A stretch of 64,000 nt of DNA from Beduinella massiliensis (GCF_900199405.1 NZ_LT963430.1:1240001-1304000); one strand, 5' to 3'; positions 42,728-52,394 are shown, counted from the first letter of the stretch. Notes: generated by a model from the sequence alone, not told the origin. A program made the numbers and translations.

Positions 42728-44305
42728 ATGCAGGACGTCCTTTTTTATGGCGGCGATATCGTAACCATGGCAGGCGGCGGACCGGAGAGAGAGACGCCGC
42801 AGGCTGTGCTCGTGCGCGGCGGAAATATTGCTCATGTCGGTACGCTTCGGGAGGCGCGCGAAAAGGCCGCGCCGGGCGCGCAGGAGGTCGACCTGAAAGG
42901 GCGCTGCCTGATTCCGGCGTTTATCGATTCCCATAGCCACATCGTCAACTTCGCCAATTCCCTGCGCTTTGTAAATCTGACGCAGGCGCGTTCCTTCGCG
43001 GAGATTCAGAAAATGCTGCTGGATTACAAGACGCGCATGAACACGGCGCCCGGCGCCTGGGTTATCGGGTTCAGCTATGACCACAATTTTCTGGAGGAAC
43101 ACGCGCATCCGAACCGGAAGGTGCTGGACGCGGCGCTGCCGGACAACCCGGTGCTCATCTCGCACGCGAGCGGGCATATGGGCGTGGCGAACACGCAGGC
43201 CCTCAAGGCGTTGGGCCTGGGGCCGGAGACGCCGAACCCGCCCGGGGGCGTCATCGGGCGCGAGGAAGACGGGTGTACGCCCGACGGGTATCTGGAGGAA
43301 AAGGCTTTCATGGCGGCTGGCGGCAGGATTCCGGGCGCGTCCCGCGCGGAGATGGAGCGCCTGATGGTTCGCGCGCAGGAAATCTACCTGTCCTATGGCA
43401 TCACCACCGCGCAGGAGGGGATCGCCAAGGAGCAGGAGATGGACGTGCTGGAGGCCGCAAAGCTCAAGATGGACGTGGTGGCGTACATAGACATGAAGGA
43501 ATGCCCTGAGCTGCTGCACCGGAACGCCGAGTATTTTGGAACCTACCAAAATGGCCTCAAGATCGGCGGATACAAGATTTTTTTGGACGGCTCCCCGCAG
43601 GGAAGAACGGCCTGGATGACGAAACCTTATAGCGTTGGCGAGGCGGGATACACGGGCTATCCGATTTACGATGACGCGCAGGTCAAGGCATTCGTCAGGG
43701 GCGCGCACGCCGCGCACGCGCAGCTGCTCTGCCACTGCAACGGAGACGCGGCGGCGGAGCAGTTTATCCGGGCGCACGAAGAGCCGACGGACTGCCGCGA
43801 CGTGATGATCCACGCGCAGCTCGTGCGCGTGGATCAACTGCCCCGGATGAAAGAAAAGGGTATCCTGCCCAGCTTTTTCGTGGCGCACACGTACTATTGG
43901 GGCGATACGCACGTCGAAAACTTCGGCATGGAGCGCGCCGCGCGCATCAGCCCTGCAAAGTCCGCGCTTGAGGCGGGACTGCCGTTTACTCTGCACATGG
44001 ATACGCCCGTGCTGCCCCCGGACATGGTGGACGTGCTCTACTGCGCCATGAACCGCGTAACCCGCAGCGGCGTCACGCTGGGGGCGGATCAGCGGCTCGA
44101 CGCCTGGGAAGCGATGCTGGGGCTTACGCGAAACGCCGCATACCAGTACTTTGAAGAGGACACGAAGGGCACGATCGAGGCGGGCAAGCGCGCAGACCTC
44201 GTCGTGCTTTCGGAAAACCCTCTGAAGACGCCGCGCGAGCAGATGCGCCGCATACAGGTGCTTTCGACGTACAAGGACGGTGCGTGCGTCTTTTCGAGGA
44301 ACTGA
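42728..44305 (+). CDS. YtcJ-like metal-dependent amidohydrolase
   Basis: A 525-residue amidohydrolase of the YtcJ/exoenzyme regulatory protein AepA group. The beta-sandwich opens with VLFYGGDIVTM. Metal ligands are in DSHSHI, the carboxylated Lys is likely the one in GGYKIFLDGSPQ, and other His ligands are in LLCHCNGD, MIHAQLV and LHMDTP. The family hydrolyses amide or carbamate bonds of small molecules; the substrate is not predictable. It starts a + strand run with the PHP phosphatase and GNAT genes. Confidence 0.92.
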   Translation: MQDVLFYGGDIVTMAGGGPERETPQAVLVRGGNIAHVGTLREAREKAAPGAQEVDLKGRCLIPAFIDSHSHIVNFANSLRFVNLTQARSFAEIQKMLLDYKTRMNTAPGAWVIGFSYDHNFLEEHAHPNRKVLDAALPDNPVLISHASGHMGVANTQALKALGLGPETPNPPGGVIGREEDGCTPDGYLEEKAFMAAGGRIPGASRAEMERLMVRAQEIYLSYGITTAQEGIAKEQEMDVLEAAKLKMDVVAYIDMKECPELLHRNAEYFGTYQNGLKIGGYKIFLDGSPQGRTAWMTKPYSVGEAGYTGYPIYDDAQVKAFVRGAHAAHAQLLCHCNGDAAAEQFIRAHEEPTDCRDVMIHAQLVRVDQLPRMKEKGILPSFFVAHTYYWGDTHVENFGMERAARISPAKSALEAGLPFTLHMDTPVLPPDMVDVLYCAMNRVTRSGVTLGADQRLDAWEAMLGLTRNAAYQYFEEDTKGTIEAGKRADLVVLSENPLKTPREQMRRIQVLSTYKDGACVFSRN

Positions 44306-44318
44306 CCGGGAGGAAGGT

Positions 44319-45095
44319 ATGAAGGCGAACTATCACACCCACACCGCGCGCTGTATGCACGCGAGCGGGCGGGACGACGATTACGTGCGCGCGGCAATCG
44401 AGGGCGGCTTTGACGTCCTGGGCTTTGCCGATCATACGCCCTGGCCGTACCGCACGGACTTTGTCTCCGGCATGCGCATGACCGTGCGCGAACTGGATGG
44501 GTATGTAAGGAGCGTGCGCGCGCTGCGGGCGGCATACGTGGGTCAAATCGACGTGCTGCTCGGTTTGGAGTGCGAGTATTTCCCGGATTACATTCCCTGG
44601 CTGCGCGATACGATGCAGGCAAAGGGCGTCGACTACGCGATTCTCGGCAGCCACTACGACCTGAGCGACGAGACGGGCATCTACTTCGGCTACCCGCGCG
44701 ACGCAGGCGACGTTCGCAGGTACGTCAAGCGAACCGTCGCGGGCATGGAGACGGGGCTCTTTGCCTACCTTGCGCACCCGGACCTGTTCATGCTGGGCTA
44801 CGGCGCGTTCGACCGAACCTGCGCCGCGGCCGCCCGCGCGCTGTGCGAGGCGGCAAACGCCCTGCGCCTGCCGCTCGAGTATAACCTTGCGGGGCTTCGG
44901 GCCCAGCGCAGGCGCGGCATCGAGGGCTATCCGCACGAAAGGTTCTGGGAAATCGCCGCCGCTATGGGGTGCCGGGCGATCATCGGCGTGGATGCCCACG
45001 CCCCCAAAAGGCTTACGGAGACGGACCTTTGGCAGGAGGCGGTCGATGCGCTGTGCGCGCTGGGGATGGAGCGGGTGGAGCGGCTCGAGCTGTAG
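44319..45095 (+). CDS. PHP-domain phosphatase, histidinol-phosphatase-like
   Basis: A 258-residue PHP phosphoesterase. Metal-binding motifs are in order: YHTHTARC, GFADHTPW, LECEYFP, GSHY, LAHPDLF and GVDAHAP. The domain is similar to histidinol phosphatase of the HisJ/HisK type, but no other his gene is near, so another phosphoester may be the substrate. The ATG at 44319 is preceded by GGGAGGAAGG, 13 bp after the amidohydrolase stop. Confidence 0.88.
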   Translation: MKANYHTHTARCMHASGRDDDYVRAAIEGGFDVLGFADHTPWPYRTDFVSGMRMTVRELDGYVRSVRALRAAYVGQIDVLLGLECEYFPDYIPWLRDTMQAKGVDYAILGSHYDLSDETGIYFGYPRDAGDVRRYVKRTVAGMETGLFAYLAHPDLFMLGYGAFDRTCAAAARALCEAANALRLPLEYNLAGLRAQRRRGIEGYPHERFWEIAAAMGCRAIIGVDAHAPKRLTETDLWQEAVDALCALGMERVERLEL

Positions 45096-45131
45096 CCACG
45101 CGATGCCGAATGGCGGAAGGGGTATACGCGG

Positions 45132-45554
45132 ATGAGAATCGAACCGGCGCATTTAAAGGATGAAGAGGCGGTCTGGCGCCTGACCTGCGAGCTGGAAGAA
45201 GCGACGCTTCCCAGAGAGACCTTTTGCGAGACATACCGCTCCCTGCTGGGCGCACGGGGCGATCACATTTTTCTGCTCTTTGACGAAGAAGCGCTGGGGT
45301 ATGTCCACCTTCGAATCGCACCGCAACTGCACCATGCGGCCTTGATCGCAGAAATTCAGGAATTGGTGGTCGCCCCGTCCTGCCGCGGCCGCGGGTTCGG
45401 AAAGGCGCTGCTGTCATACGCCTTGCGCTTTGCGGGGGAGCACGGCGCCTGCCTGGCGGAGCTCACCTCGAATTTTGCGCGGGAAGGCGCGCACCGCTTT
45501 TACGAGCGGGAAGGCTTTCAAAGGACCTCCTATAAGTTTATCAGGGCGCTGTGA
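45132..45554 (+). CDS. GNAT family N-acetyltransferase
   Basis: A 140-residue GNAT acetyltransferase. Motif A, which binds acetyl-CoA, is ELVVAPSCRGRGFGKALL near residues 78-95, followed by the typical NFAREGAHRFYEREGF motif B. It resembles AAC(6')/RimI-like enzymes in size. The acceptor is unknown; aminoglycoside or peptide amines are both possible. It ends the run and is followed by a strong terminator. Confidence 0.87.
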   Translation: MRIEPAHLKDEEAVWRLTCELEEATLPRETFCETYRSLLGARGDHIFLLFDEEALGYVHLRIAPQLHHAALIAEIQELVVAPSCRGRGFGKALLSYALRFAGEHGACLAELTSNFAREGAHRFYEREGFQRTSYKFIRAL

Positions 45555-45557
45555 GGG

Positions 45558-45591
45558 CGCGCGCGGAACGGGAACGTTCCGCGCGCGTTTT
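45558..45591 (+). terminator. Terminator after the GNAT gene
   Basis: A perfect 13-bp stem (45558-45570 with 45575-45587) with a GGAA loop, followed by TTTT. Confidence 0.9.
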
Positions 45592-45699
45592 GTCTGTTCG
45601 GAGTAGATTTTACACGGATTTTGTCAAAATTTCCTTCCTCCCCGTCCGTTTATCCCGTATAATGAAAGGGGTTAACGAACAGAAGGGGAGAGAAAACAC

Positions 45700-46953
45700 A
45701 TGTTGAAGCACTTTACCCGGGAGGAAAAAAGCTGGATTTTTTACGACTGGGCGAACTCCGCACAGTCGGCCATCATCGCGGCCATCATTCTGCCGATCTT
45801 TTTCAAGACCGTCGCCAAGGGCAGCGGGGTCGCGGACGTGGATGCGACGGCGTATTGGGGATACGCCACCAGCATCGGCACGCTCCTTTGTGCCGTATGC
45901 GCGCCGTTCTTAGGCGCGCTGGGCGACCTGCGCGGATATAAGAAAAAGCTGTTTACCTTCTTTCTGCTGGTGGGCGTCGCGGGCACGGCGCTGCTCGCAT
46001 TTACGGGAAACTGGAAGCTGATGCTCGCCTTCTACATCTTGAGCACGCTGGGCTTTAACGGCTCGTGCGTGTTTTACGACGGCTTCCTGAACGACGTGAC
46101 GACCGCGGAGCGCATGGACAAGGTTTCCACCTATGGCTATGGCCTGGGCTACATCGGCGGTTCGACCATCCCGCTGGTCGCAGCGCTGCTGCTCATCCAG
46201 TTTGGAGAAAAAATCGGCATTTCGGCGGAGCTGGCCACACGCTTCTCGTTTCTGCTGACGGCCGTCTGGTGGCTGGGGTTCACCGTGCCGATGCTGAAAA
46301 ACGTGCAGCAGAGGTTCTACGTCGAGCGGGAAGGCAATCTTTTTCATCAGACGTTTGAGCGAATGGGCCGCACGCTTCGGGACATCGCGGGCCACCGCGC
46401 GGTGCTGATGTTCCTGATCGCCTACTTCTTTTACATCGACGGCGTGGGTACGATCATCCACATGGCGACGGTGTTTGGAGATTCGTGCCATCTGGGCAGC
46501 ATGGACATGATGCTGGTGCTGCTCATCGTGCAGATCGTCGCGTTTCCGTTCGCCATCCTCTATGGAAAGCTCGCGAGCCGCCTGGGCGCGCGCACGATGA
46601 TTCTGGTGGGCATCGCGACCTATCTGCTGGTGTGCGTGGTGGGCTTCAGGCTCGCGACGCTTCGCGATTTTCTCGTGCTCGCGGTGCTGGTGGGCACGGC
46701 GCAGGGCGGTATTCAGGCGCTTTCCAGGAGCTTTTTCGGCAAGATCATCCCGCAGGAGCGCTCCAATGAGTTCTTCGGCTTCTTCGACGTGTTCGGCAAG
46801 TTTTCCGCCGTGGTGGGCCCGGCGCTCTTCGGCGTCGTGGCGCAGGCGACGGGGGTGGCCAACTACGGCGTGCTCGCGGTGATGGCGATGTTCGTCGTAG
46901 GCGGCGTCATCCTGCTCGTGTGCGTGCCCCGCAGCATGGAGCGCATCGGCTGA
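45700..46953 (+). CDS. MFS transporter of the UMF1/Atg22-like group
   Basis: A 417-residue permease with about twelve membrane segments. The N-terminus FYDWANSAQSAIIAAIILPIFF and the GDLRGYKKK loop are typical of the UMF1 family (Atg22-like), thought to export amino acids or related solutes, though bacterial members are uncharacterised. A TATAAT at 45658-45663 lies upstream without a clear -35. AGGGGAG precedes the ATG. It stands alone before the ilvE promoter. Confidence 0.88.
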   Translation: MLKHFTREEKSWIFYDWANSAQSAIIAAIILPIFFKTVAKGSGVADVDATAYWGYATSIGTLLCAVCAPFLGALGDLRGYKKKLFTFFLLVGVAGTALLAFTGNWKLMLAFYILSTLGFNGSCVFYDGFLNDVTTAERMDKVSTYGYGLGYIGGSTIPLVAALLLIQFGEKIGISAELATRFSFLLTAVWWLGFTVPMLKNVQQRFYVEREGNLFHQTFERMGRTLRDIAGHRAVLMFLIAYFFYIDGVGTIIHMATVFGDSCHLGSMDMMLVLLIVQIVAFPFAILYGKLASRLGARTMILVGIATYLLVCVVGFRLATLRDFLVLAVLVGTAQGGIQALSRSFFGKIIPQERSNEFFGFFDVFGKFSAVVGPALFGVVAQATGVANYGVLAVMAMFVVGGVILLVCVPRSMERIG

Positions 46954-46978
46954 GCGCCGATTTGGAAGGCTTTGCGAC

Positions 46979-47008
46979 TTGACAGCGCGGGCGCGGTGAG
47001 CGTACAAT
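46979..47008 (+). promoter_or_regulatory. Sigma-A promoter of ilvE
   Basis: TTGACA (46979-46984) and TACAAT (47003-47008) with an 18-bp spacer, 55 bp before the start codon. Confidence 0.8.
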
Positions 47009-47063
47009 AGACGGCGATAACAATAAAGCGCTGTCACTGCCAAAGAAGCATGGAGGGATGGTC

Positions 47064-48134
47064 ATGGTACCGGTACGCGTGACGCTGACGCAGCACCCCA
47101 AGGAAAAACCGCAGGACGAATCGAAGCTCGGCTTTGGTGTGATCTTTACGGATCACATGTTCGTCATGGATTATAACCCCGAGCAGGGCTGGCACGACCC
47201 GGAAGTCAAGCCCTACGGCCCGTTCGTGATGGATCCCGGTACGGTCGTGTTCCACTATTCCCAGGAGATTTTCGAGGGCATGAAGTGTTACCGGCGTAAG
47301 GACGGCGGCCTGCAGCTCTTCCGCCCGCGCGACAACTTCGCGCGCATGAACCGTTCGGCGGAGCGCCTGTGCATGCCTCAGATCGAGATCGAGCAGGCCA
47401 TGGCGGGCTTGATGGAGCTGCTCAAGGCGGACGCGGACTGGGTTCCTTCCACGCCCGGCACTTCGCTGTACATTCGCCCGACGATGATCGCCACCGACAT
47501 CATGCTCGGCGTGCACGCGTCGCGCACCTACCGTTTTTTCATCATCTGTTCGCCCAGCGGCGCGTACTACGAAAACGGCCTCGCGCCGGTCGGCATTTAC
47601 GTGGAAAGCGAGCTCGTGCGCGCGGTGCGCGGCGGCGTGGGCTTTACAAAGACGGGCGGCAACTACGCGGCCTCGATTCTCGCGGGCGACCTGGCTGAAA
47701 AGAAGGGTTATTCGCAGGTGCTCTGGCTGGACGGTCGCGAGAACAAGTACATCGAAGAGGTCGGCTCCATGAACATGTTCTTTAAGTTCAAGGACGCGCT
47801 GGTCACACCGCCGCTGAACGGCAGCATCCTCGGCGGCATCACGCGCGACAGCATCCTCAAGCTCGCGCAGGAGATGGGCGTGCCCACGCAGGAGCGGCGC
47901 ATCACGGTGCAGGACGTCTTCGACGCAGCCGCACGGGGCGAGCTGGAAGAGGCGTTTGGCACCGGCACGGCGGCCGTCGTATCGCCGGTTGGCCGTCTGA
48001 TGTGGAACGACCGCGAGATCGAGATTTCCGGCGGCGAAATCGGCACGCTCACACAGAAGTTCTACGACCGCCTGACGGGCATCCAGTACGGCACGGAGCC
48101 GGATACCCTGGGCTGGGTCGTACCGGTCGAGTAA
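47064..48134 (+). CDS. ilvE: Branched-chain amino acid aminotransferase
   Basis: A 356-residue class IV PLP aminotransferase interconverting Leu, Ile and Val with their keto acids. The eukaryote-like long form is recognised by VVFHYSQEIFEGMKCY, RPRDNFARM, VGFTKTGGNYAAS with Lys around residue 200, LWLDGRE and EVGSMNMFF. The PLP Lys and the Glu of EEVGSMN are present. The ATG at 47064 has GGAGGG 6 bp upstream; the ATG at 47058 touches that site. It has its own promoter. A different BCAA enzyme candidate, the IlvD-like gene, is at 55.4 kb. Confidence 0.95.
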   Translation: MVPVRVTLTQHPKEKPQDESKLGFGVIFTDHMFVMDYNPEQGWHDPEVKPYGPFVMDPGTVVFHYSQEIFEGMKCYRRKDGGLQLFRPRDNFARMNRSAERLCMPQIEIEQAMAGLMELLKADADWVPSTPGTSLYIRPTMIATDIMLGVHASRTYRFFIICSPSGAYYENGLAPVGIYVESELVRAVRGGVGFTKTGGNYAASILAGDLAEKKGYSQVLWLDGRENKYIEEVGSMNMFFKFKDALVTPPLNGSILGGITRDSILKLAQEMGVPTQERRITVQDVFDAAARGELEEAFGTGTAAVVSPVGRLMWNDREIEISGGEIGTLTQKFYDRLTGIQYGTEPDTLGWVVPVE

Positions 48135-48301
48135 GCACGAAAGAGATTGGAAGAGGCTGCTTTGCGTGAGGCGCAGGGCAGCCCCTTCGCGCGCTGGGGG
48201 GAAAACTGCCGAAACTTCCCATGGAGGGATATGGCGTACGCCGCTTCCTTCACGGGCGGCGGGGCGGAATGGGGGAAAGCTGTTTGTTCAGGAATGGAGA
48301 C

Positions 48302-49324
48302 ATGCCCGACGCGGAGTGGTCGGAGCGAACCTTGGAAAGAGCGCAGAAGAGCCGCTTTGAGCGGGCGGTCGCATCGATGCGGCCCGTGCGCCGGGATGCA
48401 TTTGAGGGGCGAAGCGCGCAGGAGCTTTGGCGCACCATCGAGCAGTGCTGGCAGGCCGTTAACAAAAAGCCGCTGCGCGCCCAGCAGGAGCAGGAGGCGC
48501 GCTGCGCGGTGCTGCGCGCGCTGGAGCGGCAGGCGGACTGCCTCTCCGCGGGCGAGCACGCACTGGTGGAACGCCTGCTCATCCTGGACGGCTGCGTGCT
48601 CCTTTCGGATTACGAGGAGCTTTGCGCCGCGCAGGCGCTTTCGCTGCGGCTGTGGGCGGACGTGGGCACGCAGGAGGGCAGACCCGTCTGCCGCCTGGAC
48701 GACACGCTGGCGGCCCCGCTTGCGGCGGCGATGGCGAGGCCGGAGCACGCGGGTGTGCGCATGCGGCTCTTCTCGTTTGAGGCGACGGTATCGGCGGCGC
48801 TGTACATCGCGGGCGCGCTGGACGACCGCACGCCCCAGCGCCTTTTCTGCACGCAGGTGCTGCTCGCGGACGAGCACGACGAGGAGGCGCAGCACCTCGC
48901 CCAGCAGTACTTGTGGGCGAGCTTTGACTGCATGGACTACGAGGACGGCGTGCTGCTGCTGCATCCCGCGCTCTACGATCCCAGGCCCGTGCTGTGCGGG
49001 ATGCGCCCAGAGCTGGGCACGTTCACGGCGGAGCAGATCGTAGGCGGCATGCAGGGCATTTTGCCGGAGGAGGAGTGCGCCCAGCGGGCGATGGCGCAGG
49101 CGCTGTCCGGCGCGCTGCGCCCGGGAGAGGACGCGGAGGAGTGCGCGCAGGAGCTGCGCATGCTCATCAAGCAGGGCGCGGACATCGAGGCGCTGCGCGC
49201 AGTGCTCGCGGGCAGGGTGACGGTCATGCCGGGCGGCACGATGATGCGCGCGCTGCACACGATGCTCGACACCGTGCCGCGCTGGGTATGCGAGGCGCCG
49301 CAGATGGCCGCGATGCTGCAGTGA
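48302..49324 (+). CDS. Uncharacterised Leu/Glu/Ala-rich protein
   Basis: A roughly 340-residue protein with no family I recognise. It is cytoplasmic (no signal or membrane segment), strongly helical, rich in Leu, Ala, Glu and Cys, with about nine cysteines. A central LFCTQVLLADEHDEEAQHLAQQYLW segment and a later acidic EEECAQRAMAQA segment stand out. The start is uncertain: ATG 48302 has AGGA 8 bp upstream, but ATGs at 48221 and 48269 are in frame. An overlapping frame at 48147-49043 is Arg-rich and looks like a shadow. It lies between ilvE and an RluA-type gene. Confidence 0.55.
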   Translation: MPDAEWSERTLERAQKSRFERAVASMRPVRRDAFEGRSAQELWRTIEQCWQAVNKKPLRAQQEQEARCAVLRALERQADCLSAGEHALVERLLILDGCVLLSDYEELCAAQALSLRLWADVGTQEGRPVCRLDDTLAAPLAAAMARPEHAGVRMRLFSFEATVSAALYIAGALDDRTPQRLFCTQVLLADEHDEEAQHLAQQYLWASFDCMDYEDGVLLLHPALYDPRPVLCGMRPELGTFTAEQIVGGMQGILPEEECAQRAMAQALSGALRPGEDAEECAQELRMLIKQGADIEALRAVLAGRVTVMPGGTMMRALHTMLDTVPRWVCEAPQMAAMLQ

Positions 49325-49405
49325 CCGGACGCGCCTTGTGAACGCCCAAACAGTGGACGAAGAGGCAGCGGGGGCGGGATATCGGCCCCTGAAAAGGAGC
49401 ATGCG

Positions 49406-50278
49406 ATGGAGATCGAGGTACCTAAGGGACAGGCGTCCGTGCCGCTGGCGGCCTTCCTGACACGGGCGCTGCCGGACGTGCCCGCCTGGGCGTTGAAGGA
49501 GTGCTTAAAGCGCCGCGACGTGAAGCGCCTCGGCGTGCGCCTGGGGGCGGAGGATGCGGTTTCGGGCGGCGATTTGCTGCGCGTCTACCTGCCTAAGGCC
49601 GCGCTGAAGACGTCCGCGCCGCAGCTTGACGTCGTTTACGAGGACGCGCGCGTACTGCTCGTGAACAAGCCGCAGGGCCTCAGCGTGGACGCGGATGAGG
49701 GCGGCGGGGATACGCTGCTTTTGCGCGCGCGCCGGTACCTTGCGGCGCAAGGCGGGGATGGAGCGGCGCTCTCGCTCTGCCACCGCCTGGACAACAAGAC
49801 CGGCGGCCTGCTGCTGCTCGCCAAGGACGTCCAGGCGCTGGAGGCGGCGGAGGAAGCGTTTCGCCTGCGAACGATTCGCAAGACGTACACCTGCCGCGTC
49901 GTAGGCTGCCCCAAGCCGCGCGAGGCGGTGCTCACGGCTTATCTTTTAAAGGATGCGGAGCGCGCGCGGGTGCGCGTCGTGGAGCGCCCGCTTCCCGGCG
50001 CGCAGAAGATCGTGACGGGATACCGGGTGATCGAGACGGAGGGGGGCTTTTCGCGCCTTTCGGTCGAACTGATCACCGGCCGCACGCACCAGATACGCGC
50101 GCACCTCGCGTTCATCGGCTGCCCGATCGTGGGCGACGACAAGTACGGTCTGCGGGAAGTCAACCGCAGCGCGCGCGTTCGCGGCCAGCAGCTTTGGGCG
50201 ACGCGAATGGAGCTGCACGCAGGGGGAGCGCTTTCCTACCTGGACGGACGGGCGTTTGAGGTTGACGCGCCGTTTTAG
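49406..50278 (+). CDS. RluA-family pseudouridine synthase
   Basis: A 290-residue pseudouridine synthase. The catalytic Asp is in LCHRLDNKTGGLLLLAK near residue 135, with the family VNKPQGLSV entry motif and the ITGRTHQIRAHLAF motif. The N-terminal 70 residues are S4-like and may bind RNA. The target (23S rRNA or tRNA uridines) cannot be assigned from sequence; several RluA paralogues usually coexist. AAAAGGAG precedes the start. Confidence 0.92.
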   Translation: MEIEVPKGQASVPLAAFLTRALPDVPAWALKECLKRRDVKRLGVRLGAEDAVSGGDLLRVYLPKAALKTSAPQLDVVYEDARVLLVNKPQGLSVDADEGGGDTLLLRARRYLAAQGGDGAALSLCHRLDNKTGGLLLLAKDVQALEAAEEAFRLRTIRKTYTCRVVGCPKPREAVLTAYLLKDAERARVRVVERPLPGAQKIVTGYRVIETEGGFSRLSVELITGRTHQIRAHLAFIGCPIVGDDKYGLREVNRSARVRGQQLWATRMELHAGGALSYLDGRAFEVDAPF

Positions 50279-50334
50279 GCGCCGCCTGCGGCGCGGACGC
50301 CGGCTTATTTTCGGGTGCGCGTGAATTTACGGTG

Positions 50335-50363
50335 TTGAATCTGTGCGGTAAAGCGCCTATAAT
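50335..50363 (+). promoter_or_regulatory. Sigma-A promoter of the HAD-DUF362 operon
   Basis: TTGAAT (50335-50340) and TATAAT (50358-50363) with a 17-bp spacer, 70 bp before the first start codon. Confidence 0.75.
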
Positions 50364-50433
50364 AAACGGGAATGCAGAAGCTGTGTTCCCGTTTTTCTGT
50401 ATTGATTCCTTACACGTATGAAAGGGTTGTTTC

Positions 50434-51276
50434 ATGAAACCGATACGCATGGTGGCCGTCGATATGGACGGCACGCTGCTGAACAGCAGACAGGAACTGC
50501 CGGAGGAGAATGCGGAGGCCCTTCGCGAGGCGGAGCGCGCGGGCATCGCCGTCGTCATTTGCTCGGGGCGCATGATGGAGGATGGCAGCCAGTTCGCGCG
50601 CAGTGCGGGGCTGAACTGCTGGATCGCGGGCTGCAACGGCGCGCGCCTGCTCAGCGCCCCGCTGCCGCAGGGACAGGTCATCGCCCGCCATGGCCTGCCT
50701 GCGGGGAAGACCACCCAGCGCGTGATCGACGTGCTGATGGCGCATAACCTCATCATCAACGGCTTTCAGGACGGGCACCTCGTCACCGTGCGCCCGGCGC
50801 AGAACGAGGGCTGGCAGGAGCAGTGGAGCCACCAGCTCGCCCGGCGCGGCATCGTGCGCATCGATTACGGCGAGGAGGCCCTTCGCCGCGCGGCGGACGA
50901 GGGCGTCATCAAGCTCGTCGCCATCGAGGAGCGGCGGCCCGAACGCCTTGTGGAGGCCGGCGCGCAGATCGCCCGCATCGCGGGCGTAGACGTCACCAGC
51001 TCCTGGGCCAACAACATAGAGATCATGCCCGCGGGCATCGACAAGGGCAGCGCGCTCGCGGAGATCAGCGCCTACCTGCACCTGACGGCGGACGAGGTGA
51101 TGGCCATCGGAGATCAGGAAAACGACCGCCCGATGCTCGCCTTCGCGGGCCATTCCACGGCCATGGGCAACGCGACGGAGGCCATCAAGGCGCTCTGCGT
51201 ACACCGGACGCTTTCGAACGACGAGGCGGGCGTGGCCTACGCCGTGCGCCGCTGGGCGCTGGGGGAGACGCTATGA
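50434..51276 (+). CDS. Cof-type HAD-superfamily phosphatase
   Basis: A 280-residue HAD hydrolase of the Cof class. The nucleophile Asp is in AVDMDGTLL at the N-terminus, the second motif in ICSGRMMED, and the Mg-binding AIGDQENDRPML near residue 230. Such enzymes dephosphorylate sugar phosphates, PLP or flavin nucleotides. The start follows GAAAGGG, and its end overlaps the DUF362 gene (ATGA). Confidence 0.92.
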   Translation: MKPIRMVAVDMDGTLLNSRQELPEENAEALREAERAGIAVVICSGRMMEDGSQFARSAGLNCWIAGCNGARLLSAPLPQGQVIARHGLPAGKTTQRVIDVLMAHNLIINGFQDGHLVTVRPAQNEGWQEQWSHQLARRGIVRIDYGEEALRRAADEGVIKLVAIEERRPERLVEAGAQIARIAGVDVTSSWANNIEIMPAGIDKGSALAEISAYLHLTADEVMAIGDQENDRPMLAFAGHSTAMGNATEAIKALCVHRTLSNDEAGVAYAVRRWALGETL

Positions 51277-52394
51277 CGAAGGTTTCGCTCATTCCCTGTG
51301 AGAGCTACGAGCGGGAGCGGGTGGAGCGCGCGGTGCGCGAGGCGCTTTCCTCCCTCGGCGGCATGGCTGCGTTCGCTTCCCCCGGCATGCGCGTGCTGGT
51401 CAAGGCGAACCTGCTGATGAAACGCGCGCCCGAGCGCGCAACTACCACGCACCCGGAGGTCGTGCGCGCCCTTTGCCGCGAAATCCGGGCGGCGGGCGCG
51501 CAGCCCGTCATCGCGGACAGTCCGGGCGGCCCCTTCACGCTCGGGGCTCTGCGCGGCGTATACGACGCCTGCGGCATGCGCGCGATCGCGGACGAGGGGC
51601 TGGCGGAGCTGAACGACGATTTTTCGAGCGTCACGCGGGCTTATCCCGAGGGGCACGCCGCGCGTTCGCTGGAGTTGCTCGCCTGCGCGGCGCGCGCGGA
51701 CGCGATCATCACCGTCGGCAAGCTCAAGACGCACGGGCTCACGGGTATGACCGGCTGCGTGAAAAACCTGTTCGGCCTCGTGCCCGGCACGATCAAGGCG
51801 GAATACCATGCCCGATACCCGGACGTGGACGATTTTTCGGACATGCTCTTGGATCTGTGCGCCTGCGCGCGCCCTGCGCTCGCCGTGCTGGACGCGGTGG
51901 AGGCCATGGAGGGCGAGGGGCCGTCCGGCGGCAGGCCGCGCCATGTGGGCGCGATCCTCGCATCGCCCGACCCGCACGCGGCGGATGCGGTGGCGGCTGA
52001 ACTGATCGGCATCGCTCCAGAACAGGTGACGACCCTGCGCGCGGCGAGGCGGCGGGGCCTTTTGGGGGCGGCGGAGGTCGTCGGCGCGCGGGTGGAGGAG
52101 CTGGCGGTTTCGGACTTCGATATCCCCATGCAAAAGCGCGGCGTGCTCTCCGGCGCGTGGTGGCTTGGGCACATACCGGCATTTTTAAAACCGCGGCCCG
52201 TCTTTACCCATAAAAGCTGCGACGGCTGCGGTACATGCCTTCGCGCCTGCCCGGCGCACGCCATCTCGATGGATGAGAACCGGCGCCCGCGCGTGGACAT
52301 GCAAAGGTGCATCCGCTGCTTTTGCTGCCAGGAGCTCTGCCCGAAGACGGACGTGAACGTGTACAGAAACCCGCTCTTTAAGTGGTTAAGATGA
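51273..52394 (+). CDS. DUF362 protein with C-terminal 2[4Fe-4S] ferredoxin domain
   Basis: A 373-residue iron-sulfur protein. The DUF362 core spans most of the chain (RVLVKANLLM, IADSPGGPF, TVGKLKTHGLTGMTGCVKN, PDPHAADAVAAELIG). Two cluster motifs close it: CDGCGTCLRACP and CIRCFCCQELCP. Such proteins occur in many anaerobes with unknown partners. It overlaps the HAD phosphatase stop, so the pair is cotranscribed. The upstream extension of the frame into that gene is a shadow. Confidence 0.9.
   Translation: MTKVSLIPCESYERERVERAVREALSSLGGMAAFASPGMRVLVKANLLMKRAPERATTTHPEVVRALCREIRAAGAQPVIADSPGGPFTLGALRGVYDACGMRAIADEGLAELNDDFSSVTRAYPEGHAARSLELLACAARADAIITVGKLKTHGLTGMTGCVKNLFGLVPGTIKAEYHARYPDVDDFSDMLLDLCACARPALAVLDAVEAMEGEGPSGGRPRHVGAILASPDPHAADAVAAELIGIAPEQVTTLRAARRRGLLGAAEVVGARVEELAVSDFDIPMQKRGVLSGAWWLGHIPAFLKPRPVFTHKSCDGCGTCLRACPAHAISMDENRRPRVDMQRCIRCFCCQELCPKTDVNVYRNPLFKWLR

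Noticed and set aside
42377-43996. 539-residue minus-strand frame
   Set aside because: Antisense to the amidohydrolase; His/Arg-rich without motif.
48147-49043. Alternative plus-strand frame within the orphan gene
   Set aside because: Extremely Arg/Ser/Ala-rich, as expected for a shifted GC-rich frame; the 48302-49324 frame has ordinary protein composition.
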